From: Adiantum capillus-veneris
Lineage: Eukaryota > Streptophyta > Polypodiopsida > Polypodiales > Pteridaceae
Direction: 5' to 3'
Assembly (NCBI GenBank): GCA_014529385.2
Contig: CM043971.1
Location: forward strand, 59,529,709 to 59,593,708
Length of the DNA stretch: 64,000 nt
Part shown: positions 1 through 12,359 of the stretch, in pieces
How positions within the stretch are numbered: the stretch's first letter is position 1
How the letters are laid out: each line of letters begins with the position of its first letter
Position numbers and translations under genes: made by a program
The notes under the pieces: model-generated
Database searches by the model: none
Seen by the model: the letters and a program-made list of their open reading frames with translations, nothing else
What the model was told of the DNA's origin: nothing

Positions 1-3000
1 GGAGTCCTCTCCACCCTGTCGCCCTCTTACAGTATGTGGGATTTATGGCTAAATTGATGACAACACCCAGAGACAAGCTATCAAGAACTTTTCTATATAA
101 AAAAACCAAGACACTTACACATCATTGTTGTCCATTACTTTACGTTGGAAGAGAGACAAAGTATACTTGATTCAGCAAATGTTGGGCTTACACTAGTAGG
201 AGAAATGATAGATTTCCTACTCTCAATTGAATGATCACTCTCTCTTACAATGGCATAGAGTTCCCTTGCTAATCACCCCTAATACAACACATGCATATGC
301 ATAAGACAATGAACTTCCACTCAAGAGCTCCTTCTAGAGAGGTTGAGCTTGGCTTCTCAAGCTATAGCATAGTGCCCTTGCTTATTGCTCCCCCATTTTT
401 GTGCTAGCTACACCCTCCTTTTATAGCAATTTTGAGGGCTAGGGTTACTCCTCTAACCATGGTTGGGTTAGATTTTCCGCACTTATCTAATTTCTTTTGC
501 TTGGAATTATCAAGAAGTAGGTGGGGATAGATGAAGAAGAGAGAGAGGAGAGAAGTGGAGGTGATAGGACTTTTCATAGTAGGTTAGTCTTAGTAAATTA
601 GTAGAGTTAGTATTTTTATTGATTTACAAATGGAATTGGATATTTACAATGGGAGTATCCATGTAGGGTACATATACGGAAGAAAAAACTCTTAATATGT
701 AAGAAATTATGGATTTCTTACAATGTTGATGCTCCAAGTGTCTTGAGTAGGGTCAATTTTGACGCTTGTTGACGGTCCACTAGCTTTGACGGTACGTTTT
801 TTCTCCACTCTTCACCTTCCTTGGGAGCCAAGGTAATTGAATATGAGTAATCAATCACCATGATGCTGTCTTTCAAGTGAAGAGGCTGAATTTTGGGGTT
901 TTTTTAATAGATATGGGTAATATGGATGAGGAAAAATGAGACTAGGTGGTCAATTTTGGAATGGAAGTGTGTGTAGGAGACATGAGTTCACCATGGTTTC
1001 TCTTATTCTTTAAGGTTGAGAAGAAGGTGAGTAGGGTGCAGAGAGGAGTGGTGAGAGAGGTAGGGATGATGAGTGGAGAAGTGTGTGTGAAAGAGGAAAA
1101 TGATAAAGTGGAAGAGGGAGTGTGGCTGCATAGCATGGGCAAAATGGGGTCCACCAATAAAATCATAGCTCACAGCTCGTAGCTCAAAAAAATATGAAAA
1201 CAATTGAGGTAAAAGTTCAGCTCACGAGCTACAACTTTTGTTTGTATCACCTCTTTAAATTCAGGGAGCATGTGATCTTTAAAAATTCAGCAAAACCGAC
1301 TGTTTTTCCACTGCACAAAGTCCTTGTGAGGTCCTTCTTTGGATGATTCTTTTGAATACCTCCTAGAGTGAGCTCCCCATGGTGCATGCATGCATGCCAC
1401 ATACCCTTGACCTTATTTGGTAGGTCTATAATTGAAGATATTATTGAGATCATGATATAAGTGAATAGTACAACTAAGAAAATCAAATATTGAGGGGTCT
1501 AAAAAAATATGTACATGTCAAATATAAATAATATAGGTGAAAAAAATATAAAGGGGTCAAAATAAATATATCTCATTATAAGTCTACCATAAAAAAATGA
1601 ATATTTTTGGTGGTCTAATTTATGAGAGTAATAGAGAATAGATGTAGGAAGGAAAAAATGACAATAGTGAAAAAAATACACATAAATAAACTAGTTTTTT
1701 TTATTTTTGTTGGGATGGAGTTACACCAAAATTAAGAGAAGCTTGCATTAAATTATTTTTATATGAAATAAAGAGTATGCAAAATGGTAAGAAAAAATAT
1801 GGTAATGGTGAGTCAATGTACATAGCATAAATAACACACCATAGGTAGAAATATTTAAATAAATACCAAAATAATGATGAAAAATCCTTTTATTTAGGCC
1901 CTATATACAATGAAATATTTACACACAAATGGGACATAACATACTTATATTTTTTATTTTTTTGGCTCAACTAGCCCAGTGACTAGCTAATTAAGGGTTT
2001 TTAAGAAGATATGGGAAAAGTCCCCTAACTCACACACACCTATATACAGGGAAATGGTAGGGATAGCCACAATGTTTGAGTGATTTGATAGGGTGAGGTA
2101 GCTTACTATGGCAATTATGGAAAGCCGAAAAACGGCTATCGCTACATCAACTCAGTCCTAAAAGATCCTCTTCATCGGCATCATGTTCTCCATCTCAAAA
2201 ATCCCTTCAGGTTCTTTGATGATTTTTTTGGGTTAACAAAATGAGCAAACCAGGTATTTCACTATCACCAACCCCATCTATCCTCCCTGCCTCTCCATAG
2301 AAATCTGCAATCATGTACAGACTTCAAAAAAGTCAACTTATGTCTCAAAGGGTGGGCACTAGGTCCCTAATGGGGGCCTAGTGCCCCCATTAGTGGACTC
2401 TTCTACAAGCAATTGACCTAGTGAAAAGAGGAGGGTTTTTCCTACACATTCCTAATCACTTTGGATTTGTTTTTCTATGGAATCTAAGGCTTAAGTGAGT
2501 GTCTTTAAACATCATAAGGGTGATACTTGTCCACCAGATAGGAAGTACTACAAATCACCTCCACACACTTCCACTAGACCACTACGCTGGCATACATCCT
2601 TGCATGGCAGGTATTGAGTTAGGGCTATATCAAAGAAGAAGACCCTACCACCTCTCCCATGTTGCCCCTTACTCCCACCACCCCACTCTGCGTGAGTAAA
2701 CCACTCCCGCCTACTTTTTCAAAATGAAAAATCTACAGATCTATATGAAGGTTGCAGTGTGGGATATTGAGAGCTTGAGTTTGCAAGACTTTTTGATTGG
2801 ACCATACTTCCCTAACCAGATCAATATGGAGCTCCCCAATCAGGTCTAGGCATTCATCATAGGATTACTTCCTCTTTAAATTTCTTGCCTTAAGCTATGG
2901 CGGACATCAATAACAAGTGTCCTTCATTAATGACACCTGCCTACCACTTCTAACTCTTTTTGTTGTTGGATGTGATGGTGGCAAGTAACATTTGGAGGAC

Positions 3001-3138
3001 TTACCATATCTTGCATGCAAGTGGTTTAATGGGAGTGTTTTTTCTTCCTTGATTGTACATTGCCCAAGTTATACATGATGAATATACAATTTCTGGACTT
3101 TTTTACCTATAGATGATTGTCTGTTTTATGCTCTGATG
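1..3138. other. Intergenic DNA, no gene recognised
   Basis: This stretch is AT-rich with only short open frames, none resembling a known protein. There is no long open frame, no recognisable domain and no clear splice pattern. The one notable structure is a pair of overlapping hairpins at 2354-2393. Some parts (480-1240, 2040-2700) have less skewed composition and could be decayed repeat, but I cannot name a family. Confidence 0.6.
2354..2393. repeat. Overlapping alternative hairpins
   Basis: An 11-bp perfect stem (CTAATGGGGGC at 2367-2377 with its reverse complement at 2383-2393, 5-nt loop) overlaps a 10-bp perfect stem (GGGCACTAGG at 2354-2363 with CCTAGTGCCC at 2377-2386). The two cannot form together. 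No gene or U-tract is next to them, so a terminator or riboswitch role is not supported. Confidence 0.5.
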
Positions 3139-3841
3139 GTGGAATTCATCCTACACACACTCTGATTGTGTGAAGTGCAAAGTGCAAGAGCTCCCTCTCC
3201 TTCTCCAAGCAAGTAGAGAGGTTGAGAGCCTACACCAACTCTCTTGGCTATGGAATGAAAATCCAACCAAGAGCCATGCTTCAATGCTTAAGCTTGCCAT
3301 CTTCTCCATCTTCATTACTATGCTATTATGTATGCTAGCAAGAAGAGTGATGATAAGTGAGGAACTAATTCTTTCTCCTATGAAATGTTTCTTCTTCCTC
3401 TTCCCTACCCTCATTCCGTGGTAGCTCTCTCCACCTTTGAAGGTGTTTGAGGTCTTGGGACTGAGGCTTGGGATAGTTAAATCTTTCCACAAAGTTTATG
3501 TTATGCTTGTGATGCATGAATCTTCCCATATTCATTGCATCACCACCTAGGTCATAAGGAACACAAAGATTTTATTGTAACAAGTCTCTCTTGATGGGAG
3601 AAATCATAATACAAATGCCTATTGCAGAGGGGACCGGCTCCACATAAATCGGGTCCTCAACTGTTGCCAAGTTCTCTAAATTCTCTCTCTTGAAAAAGTA
3701 TTGTTCATGCCAAGTTAGCTAAATGCTATGTTTATGTTGCTACCATCGATTATGTTCACCCACTATGCTCACAAAGTAATTACACAAAAGTACTCTTTGT
3801 AATTTCTACTACTCTCAAGTTAATAGGCCAATTCCATTACA
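3139..3841 (+). repeat. LTR-like dispersed repeat, copy A (partial)
   Basis: This about 0.7-kb block matches two further blocks in the window (about 49.48-50.17 kb and 55.13-55.82 kb) almost end to end. Shared landmarks are a stretch around TTGGCTATGGAATG, a run near ACTATGCTATTATG, and a shared end ATTACA. The ACCGGCTCCA-type segment and A/T-rich end look like a plant LTR, but no primer site or coding region is visible nearby, so the family is unassigned. Copy A lacks the left half found in the other two. Confidence 0.7.
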
Positions 3842-4006
3842 AGTATCATGTTCATCTTCTCAATAGATGCCCAAGAGCCTGAGAACCCCATTTCAAGGCT
3901 AAAACCCATGTCATCCATACATCCCCAAGGCAAGGATCAACAATTTGTTAAATCTGCATTAGACCTTATCAACTCTATCCACACACCTGCTAGAGAAGTT
4001 ATTTGT

Positions 4007-4113
4007 CAGTGATAGCCCAAGTGGATGCATCCATGTGTGAAACTCTTTCTTTTTTATCTCTTCATTAGTCAGTGATAGCCCAAGTGGATGCATCCGTGTG
4101 TGAAACTCTTTTC
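4007..4113. repeat. Tandem duplication, 63-bp period
   Basis: A segment beginning CAGTGATAGCCCAAGTGGAT occurs at 4007 and again at 4070, with one visible difference over about 44 bp and a T-rich spacer. It is a simple local duplication with no coding context. Confidence 0.8.
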
Positions 4114-5985
4114 TCATTTGACTTGGTTCGTGGAAAAGCACCAAGAATAACTTGGATATTAAAACATAGGGATATAATTTCTTAAACTAGAGCACACATA
4201 AGCAAGCAGCTTACATCATAAATAAAATTTAACAAATAGTGTCTAGTTTGTGGACACCATGGCTCAGTCCCTTTAGATGACTTTTGTCCTAACCATTGTA
4301 ATTTTTTTCTGATAGTCTTTATAGATTATCTTTGTGCTTAGCTTTACAAATATTAGAACAATTGACCGACTCATCTCGCAAACGTGTTGTAAGAAGTGCA
4401 TGAGTATTCATGCTAAGAAGAAGTTGGAAAGCAACAAAAAAACCATGGTAAGACTCGTATCATGATGAGATTATGATCCAAGCAAACAAACACAAAACCA
4501 TGTCAAAATTTCAAATTCATCTATTGTAATCTTGAAAGCAGTGCAATCTCTGAGACCTTTTGAAGGATCAATGACTGTGTATAGAACTTTGCAATGCTTT
4601 TATTTGATTGTCACAAAGCACTCTCTTATGGTAATAGTCCAAGCAACAGTTTTGTAGTTGCTTTCTCATACATATAGCATAATACTTGACATGGATTTCA
4701 AATCTAATCTCTCTGAAAATTACTTTTCAAACTCCTCACTGATTTCATTCCAATGGTCATCCTACTTTTTTTTTTGTCATCTAGATATTTCAAGAAGGAA
4801 TCATGTGAATGGACATCAAGCACAAAACACATTAGGAAGAGAATGGGGTTTAGGAGGGCCTCTTTATTTGGCAGTTTAAGGAAGTCAGTCCTTTAGTATT
4901 AAGAAAGTAATCAAAGGGCAGCTTTTGAATTCAAACAGGCAAAATGGCTAGTTTTATTTGAATTCAAAGTGTCCCCCCCAAAATGAAATTTAAAATCGAG
5001 CGGGTAAAACCATATCATGTAGCATATCTATGGGAACATTGGGAAGAGCTCGATGTGTAGATTGTAGATTTATGTTCTCCGCTCAAATCGGAGATCATAT
5101 GTGGAAGTTATGGAAGGCTGAAAATCATAAAAGTGTCCACCTCCTTTTTGGGGGGAAAGTGCATCCTTTGACCACTCTTACACATCTCTTACACACCCAC
5201 CATTCTTGCACACATGGCATACACCTATTCGTCAAAATGTTAATCACCTCCATAAGCTCATGGAAAATAAAGAGACCCTCCTACACCCCATCCTCATCCT
5301 AATGACCAAGTACATGAGCCTTGAGTCATAGCTATAAAACGAGTCTCCTCCTTTTGACATGTCCATATGGAGACAGTAAATTTCCCTTTCTCCTGTGCAT
5401 AGCCCTCTTGAGAAAATGAAGCATTTATGTTAGGGAAATCATCTTGAAGACACCTCACCCAAGCATATATAATAAATATGCAAATAGAAACCAAAGGTCA
5501 AGAAAATCAGCTATGTATTCTAGTATTTTGAAGAATATCTTGTCCTATCTGCATAAAAAGTGTGTGTTTTGCACCCACATTGATTGTGTGCTTAACCTTG
5601 AGTCTCGCAACATTAGGAACCATTGCCATAGAAATATTAGCTTCATTAGGGAGGACTAAGTCTACATCATGCAAGGACTCAATTGCTACATCTTCTTGGC
5701 TCTCCATCTCATCCTCTCTAGAGGGAAATTTTCTGCTCTTCAGAGGCAATATTGGATGCACAACAAATCTAATACTATATCACTAGACTCTACCTTGACA
5801 TGAGCCTCTCACTTTGCTCTTTCCCTATTGCCAGCTCATCTTCCTCTAATAGGGCTAGAAGCAAATAAAGAGAAAGTCTTAACTTACTAGTATTGACAAG
5901 AAAATTGAAAAAATTAAACTCCACAAATTGACTCAAAATTAAATGCTTGAAATTACCCATGTCGACATGGGCAGTTAGTGAGAAA

Positions 5986-6272
5986 AATATGTTGTATCCC
6001 AACACACTAACATACCTCTATTAGGATCAACATCAAAAATTCCCATGGAGCATGGGCAAGGTAATGTGCTTCATAGAACTAAAAAATCTAAAACTTTTCA
6101 GACTATGTTTGGAACTGATCGTGTCAACACGAGTAGTATTGGAGAGAAGTGGAGGGGCCATAGCCTTATAATCTTGCCAAATATGTTGTAACTCGACGCA
6201 CTAGCAAACCTCTATTAAGATTAACATCAAAACGTAGCATGGAGCATGGGAAAGGTAATCTGCTTCATGTAA
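5986..6272. repeat. Direct duplication, about 190-bp period
   Basis: Sequence from 5986 (ATATGTTGTATCCC onward) recurs from 6180 (ATATGTTGTAACTC onward) at about 85% similarity by eye over 90 bp, including shared AACATCAAAA and GGAGCATGGG motifs. Each copy follows a short near-palindrome centred on GTCGAC or GTCAAC. Confidence 0.65.
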
Positions 6273-6914
6273 AATGTGTAATGAAATATGTCGAGCAATT
6301 TGTGAACACTGGCTCCTCTATCAAAGCTTGAAAGTGTCTGTGTCGACATGGGTTGTTTTGAGCAAAAAAATGATGAATTAATCCATTAAATAATCATCAG
6401 CTACTTAATAAAGCAAAGCTCAAAAGAATCCAAAGTAGTAACAAGGATCACTCAAAATTCAACAACATTCCTTTTGCCAACATCTACAACCAAACTTTGT
6501 TGATCAACTTACACACCAATGTTGACCAAAAAATCACTTATTGATCGTCGTAAAGTGCCCGTGTCAACACGATTTCCTACAGACAATGCAAAGTTGGCCA
6601 TGACAAAAAAATCTCAATTAATTACCATGTTAAAGTGTTCATGTCACTCCACGTTCCTCTTTAGTGAGTTAAGCACATGAACCTTGGATGTTTCATTGTC
6701 CTCCTAACTTGCAGAAGGTTCTGACTCTACCTCTGCAGCATCCACATTTGAGTTCAACACAAGCTCCTTTGTTGCGACACCAAGAATCTCTAAAGGCTCA
6801 TTGAAGTCAATATTTATCTTCTTTTAACCTCTTAACAACTGCAATGAAGAGGAAGTTGTGTGCTCATGCCTAAACAAACACTCCGGATCTACTTTCAATC
6901 TCTTCCTTCTGTGA

Positions 6915-6925
6915 GCTCTGATACC
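6915..6925 (-). other. Primer-binding-site-like motif (isolated)
   Basis: GCTCTGATACC is the reverse complement of GGTATCAGAGC, the initiator-Met tRNA primer site used by many plant LTR elements. No paired LTRs are visible round it, so it is at most the relic of an old minus-strand element. Confidence 0.25.
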
Positions 6926-7487
6926 TAAAAATTATAACTAAAACTACTTTAGAAATCACAAACAAATACATATTAATATTTAATAAGTGTGTAGTTAAAA
7001 TTTATATATTACTATCAACACCATCTTGGGGTTTTTTTTTTAACACACACAACGCACACAGTCTTTTTTGTGTAATTTCACAGACACACAAATATGGTCT
7101 TTTTTGTGTAATGCCACACACATAGAGACACGCACACACATACACACCTTATTTTTCGTAATGCCACACACAAATTTTTCTTGCAAACGGTGTGCGGGGG
7201 AATATGCACCAAATAATTTGGCCTCTGCGCACCTGCCACATTGGCAAAAATATGAGCAAACTGCCAATGGCGCACGTAGAAGTAAATTCTTGTACCAAGA
7301 ATCCTCGGCACACTATTCACAAGAAAATGAAGAGAGCATTTGAAAAAATTGTACATGAGGAGTATCTTTCCTTGGGCTCGGCATCAATGTATACACTTGA
7401 TGCTGGATATGGTGGATTGTTTGAGTGTTTCTCTTATTGACTGCTCAAAAAAATGGAGGAAAAAGTGTCTTCTCACCTCAAACAAGT

Positions 7488-7494
<7 letters not shown>

Positions 7495-7576
<82 letters not shown>

Positions 7577-7600
7577 CTGCGCACGCGCGTGCACAAGAGT

Positions 7601-7672
<72 letters not shown>
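7495..7672. repeat. Compound microsatellite (CT)n-(GT)n ... (CT)n-(AC)n
   Basis: A long CT tract runs into GT, then a short GC-rich alternating spacer, a second CT tract and an AC tract ending near 7672. The purine-pyrimidine alternation could adopt Z- or H-DNA. Open frames here are repeat artefacts (Leu-Ser, Arg-Glu or Thr-His repeats). Confidence 0.95.
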
Positions 7673-7673
<1 letters not shown>

Positions 7674-7818
7674 AAATGATTAGACCGTTGGCGCCATGGA
7701 ATGCTATTATGAAAATTTGAAGTTTCACACGAGTCAATATGCTAATCATAGCATATGGTCATTTATTGCCGTACGACACCACTTACTTGTGGTGATTTGG
7801 TCTAATAGATCGCATATG

Positions 7819-7822
<4 letters not shown>

Positions 7823-7876
<54 letters not shown>
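7823..7876. repeat. (GA)n microsatellite
   Basis: An uninterrupted GA dinucleotide tract of about 54 bp. A shorter GA tract lies at about 8110-8130 and an AC tract at about 8157-8170. Confidence 0.95.
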
Positions 7877-7877
<1 letters not shown>

Positions 7878-8587
7878 CTCACCCCATCACTAGTAAAGTT
7901 TCCCATCTAGAACCAACAAAGAGGCACAAAACCTATCTTTTTAATTAGAGCAAGTCAATAGGTACTATCTTGTCTTAACGTAAAGACATCTATTCATTTT
8001 CTCTATGTTTGCCTAGTTTCATGCTCTTAATAGATGTATAGGCCATTTGTGTGTGCTATATAATTCATTGTAGATGTGCCCTTGTGTGCCATAGTGCATT
8101 AGTAGGCATAGAGAGAGAGAGAGAGAGAGATCTTAATCCAAGTATTTTGGTACCAACACACACACACACAGTTCTTTGCTAATGGCATGTGGATGCAACA
8201 TATCTTTTTCTTTAACCGCCCTTGCGTCTATTACTCTTTTTATCATGAGAGGCAATCATGTGTAGTCGCCCTTGTGTAGACAAGTCCAAGTTGGACTCTC
8301 CAATGTGTCCATGTGTGGCTGCCCTTGAGAAGACAAGTTCGGCTTGAAATCGGCCACCGGCCACTGGCCGACCAGCCAATCGATTGGCCGTATTTTTACC
8401 ACTTTTCGGCCATTGGCCGGTCATAATATCCTAGTAAAAAGGAATATTTCAGCATGATTTTTTTGTTTTTCGACGAGTGATTTTTCTTCATGCACGATGG
8501 CTTCTCCTCTCATAATAGGGGCCTTACAAATGTGCATTTTTAATACAAAAAAATACAAGGGGTAAATGAGGCTCCATACGTAAATCA

Positions 8588-10331
8588 CTCCCACTTGAAG
8601 ATTGATCTCCACACCAAACCTGTTATTGCTTTCCATCCTGGCTTCTTATCCTTGAATTCCGATTGAAGATGAGCAACAGCTCAACTTCTCCTTGTTGACT
8701 ACCTTTGTAAACATGTCTGCAGGATTTTCACTTTTGTGCACCTTTCCTAGATTTAGTTGTCCCTCTTCCAAAAGAGTGTATATAAAGTGATTACTCAACT
8801 CAATGTGCTTTGTCCTTGAGTGAAAGGCTTAGTTCTTTGGAAGATGAATGACACTTTGACTATCACTATACAAGACACAATTGTCTTGCTTGTATCCAAG
8901 CTCCTCCAAGAATCTCTGAAGCCACAGAATCTTTTTGTTTGCCTTTGTCATTGCTATATATTTTGCTTCCATGGTATAAAGTGACACCACTTTCTGCATC
9001 TTTGAAGCGCCGATTATTGTTTTGCCTCCAACTGTAAACACATAGCCAGTAGTTCTCCTTTGAGTATCTTTGTCACCTGCCATATATGCATCAGCATACC
9101 CTTTCAAGAAAGTATCAATGCCTCCAAAATACAAAGCATTTGTTGTTGTCCCTTTTAAATATCTAAGTATCCACTTCACAGCTTGCTAGTGCTTTTTACA
9201 TGAATTGTCCATGAATCTACTTACAAATCCCACTCCATGTGCAATGTCTAGCCTTGTCCAGACCATAGCATACATTAGAGAACCTATCACTACAGCATAT
9301 GAAACTTTAGATATATAGGGTATCTCCTCTTGTGTCTTTGGACACATATCCCTGGTTAGTTTCAAGTGACTAGACAAAGGTGTATAAACCAATTTTGCAT
9401 CTTTCATTGTAAACTTCTCTAGTGCCTTCTTGATGTAATCCTCTTGAGATAGCTTTAGTGTCTTCTTTGTCATATCCCTTGATATCTTCATACCAAGTAT
9501 CCAGATCTTTCATTGAAAAACATTTAGACAATTCCTCTTTTAGCTCTTTGATATTTTGCATGTTAGCACTTGCAATCAGCATGTCATCAACATACAGCAT
9601 TAGGATGATGAACTTCCCATCTCCCAAATTCTTTGTGTAGACACAATGATCTGAGTTGCATCTTCTGAGTCTGTGATCCAACATCCATTAATCGAGCTTC
9701 AAGTACCACAGTCTTGATGCTTGCTTTAAACCATATAAGATCTTCTTTAATCTACAAACCAATTTCTCCTTACCTTTTACTTCATATCCTGTTGGTTGAA
9801 GCATGTAAATTTCCTCCTCTAAGTCATCATGAGGGAATGCCATATTTACATCCATTTGCTCAAGATTTATATCATGAGTACCCACAAGGCTTAAGACAAG
9901 CCTAATTGAGTTCATTTTTACAACAGGAGAAAATACTTCATTGAAGTCAATACCTTTCTTTGAGAAAACCCTTTTACCACAAGCCTAGACTTGTACCTTT
10001 TCTTCCCACCTTCTTCTTCCTTTAGCTTATACACCCATTTGTTCTGTAGTGCTTGCTTATCTTTAGGAAACTCAACCAATTCTCATGTTTGGTTGTGATG
10101 TAATGAGTCCATCTCCACTTGCATGCTCTTCATCCATTCTTCTTTGGATTCGTGTTGCATAGCTTCTTCGTCATATTTTGGCTCTCCAAAATCTGATATC
10201 AAGAGATGGTTGAAGGAAGGAACAAACCTTTCTTGAGGTCTACCTGCTCTTGTAGATCTTTGGGACATAGGTTGAGGCTCCACATTTGGTTGATGGTGTT
10301 GCACATTGTCGCCACTTGCACTCCTTGAGTC
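8588..10331 (-). mobile_element. Ty1/copia fossil, 3' part (RT and RNase H)
   Basis: This is the 3' part of a minus-strand Ty1/copia polyprotein. Reading down the minus strand there is a polyprotein linker (10083-10304), reverse transcriptase with the YVDD core (about 9560-9600), and copia RNase H (8829-9180). The frame then runs into a polypurine tract CAAGTGGGAG near 8589-8598. It is broken in several places and old. Its upstream parts lie at 33605-34062 and 42826-43754, because a 23-kb LTR element (target duplication GAGTC) and a CACTA transposon inserted into it. Its own LTR pair could not be matched. Confidence 0.85.
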
Positions 10332-10552
10332 TGTGAGTGCACATGTGCACAGATGCGTGCGTGGTGCAGTACGATGCGTGCGGGGAAGGGGAGGAGCACA
10401 AGATGGTGTGGGTAGAGCAGCCTTTAGAACTAATGAGTGAGGAGCTCCTTATTTTTCCTATAGAAAGAATAAGGAAATGTACACAAGGTGGGCGGGCAGT
10501 TGGACACCGGACGTCTAGCCCCGGGCAAAGGCACAGCGCCTTTACCCCAACA
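10332..10552 (-). repeat. 3' LTR of the composite LTR element
   Basis: On the plus strand it starts TGTGAGTGC and ends TTTACCCCAACA. It aligns with 33405-33604 through conserved blocks such as ACTAATGAGTGAGGAGCTCC. The adjoining AACTCCCACTT at 10553 is the reverse complement of a polypurine tract. Confidence 0.85.
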
Positions 10553-12159
10553 AACTCCCACTTAAAGGCAATGTGTTGATAAGTGAGACCTACTAGCTAA
10601 ACTACTAGTATGTACAAGAAACGAGGTGATAGACTCTCTCCACCTATCCCCACTAGCTCACTCTGTCGATCTAGACAAAGTCGTATCGGCTCTAGCGGTA
10701 GGAGAGCGTGTGTACCCATGCTAGAGCCTGCATGTAAATCCCGCATACAACTTTGTATGGTGTACAAATCTCCATGAAGCATCATGCTAGTGTCAGTCAC
10801 CGTACAACTAACTATCCCTGCTACAAATGCTCCCACCACTGCAGCTGCTAGGTCGGGCCTCGAGACTAGTAATTCGAACATGAGATGCCCGAACGCTGAA
10901 AAAACCTTTGCAAACCTAGTTGTACTCACCTCCCCTATGCTATCTGCATGTACTACATCATCAGTACTACTCATCGCGTATGGATGTGTCAACACCGACA
11001 CTGGGATAGCTACATCTCTCTCACCCATAGGCAAACTATGTGTCCTGGCACCAACCCATCAACCTCTAACATGAGCATATCAAAGAACTCTATGTATGTC
11101 ATCTCTATCTGTGTCTCTAGGGAGCAGACTTGCTCTACCTCTTCCTGCACAAACTCTAACAACACTTGTTGTGTATCACTAGAGCACTATCGCTCTACCT
11201 CTATCTCTATAGAGTCTACTGGCATGTCTTGCACAACTATATGCTCTATCTAGTGAGCATGGTGGACTTCACCCATGAAGAAGACACGTCTAGTCTCTTG
11301 CTCAAAGCATGCCAACAACAAAACCGTGACTATGTCGTCTTGAACCTCAGACACATGCATAAGATATACCAAGCCGTTGCGGGCTCCTCTAGCAATCAAC
11401 AATGAACTCCAATACATCTAGAAAGACTGCTCTCTAAGAAATATCTGACAATCAAAATTTTCTAGTTGTCTCACTGAGATCAATCTCTATCTCAGCTGCG
11501 GAATGTAGCGCACATGTCGTAGCGTGTATGATGCACCTTTGGGCAAAGACAAACACCGAATCATCGGCCAAGTTCACACAGCCAAAACTCCCACTAGAAA
11601 ATGTGGTGAACCATTCACTACATGGTGTGACGTGGAAAGCAGCATTGCTATCTAGTAACCACTATTGAGAAAGTGTGCTATCCATAGACATATCTGCAAG
11701 AGGTACACTCGAGGAAATCATGACATCACCATCACTGGCATAGACTTCCTCTGGAATTTCCTCCCTAACATGTGTCAAAGCCATATCTGCATCTAGCCTA
11801 CATCTCCATTGTTGGCTCATACGTCTGAAACAACAGTGCCTAATGTGTCATGTGTGACCAGAGGAATCCCAAATCCCGAGCGAGTTTTTTTGAGCAATTA
11901 CTAAATTGAGCAGAAATTATCAATATACAATCTTGAAAATTGCAAACTATTCAATATTCTTCTACTTAATTCAATAATCATTCACACATGTGTTTTTATT
12001 TAGTTCTTACACTCTAGTCAAGCCAAGATAGAGGTGCTGGCTATTAGAGGACATTAAGTTGAATCTGGATGATGATAGCACATTGCAAAGGATAAATACT
12101 AGGCTCTAAATTCCCTATCTGCAACCTTCATGTATGCATTGTAGGAAACCATGATCCGC

Positions 12160-12233
<74 letters not shown>

Positions 12234-12359
12234 AAACATAAACAAATATCTTTGTCTGATTATAGGGTTGAAAATCATCGAGCCATTTGCGGAGTTGCTT
12301 GTAGCGCCATGTGTTGATACATGATGCTATTAGAAGATTCATAGGAGCTAATTTAAGCA
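10553..12359 (-). other. Internal DNA of the composite LTR element, no domain recognised
   Basis: This lies between the 3' LTR and the first palindrome array. A 145-residue minus-strand open frame (10597-11034) is the longest, but it matches no gag, protease, integrase, reverse transcriptase or RNase H motif that I know. A (CT)n tract lies at about 12163-12232. Confidence 0.5.
12163..12232. repeat. (CT)n microsatellite
   Basis: An uninterrupted CT tract of about 70 bp just left of the first 75-bp palindrome array. Confidence 0.95.

Larger units (their letters stand above)
3842..8587. other. Intergenic DNA with short repeats and microsatellites
   Basis: No protein-coding gene is supported here. 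The stretch holds a 63-bp-period duplication (4007-4113), a duplicated segment of about 190-bp period (about 5986-6272), several GTCGAC- or GTCAAC-centred near-palindromes (about 5960, 6120, 6345, 6555), a minus-strand primer-site-like motif (6915-6925) and compound microsatellites (7495-7672, 7823-7876). The last few hundred bases may include the 3' LTR of the minus-strand copia fossil that starts at 8588, but no matching LTR partner was found. Confidence 0.6.

Noticed and set aside
7473-7683. Overlapping open frames of 64-111 codons
   Set aside because: They are translations of CT/GT/AC microsatellites (Leu-Ser, Cys-Val, Thr-His repeats) without any non-repeat domain.
10597-11034. 145-codon minus-strand frame as a retroelement gene
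   Set aside because: No gag, env or pol motif is visible, and its position next to the 3' LTR alone is not enough.
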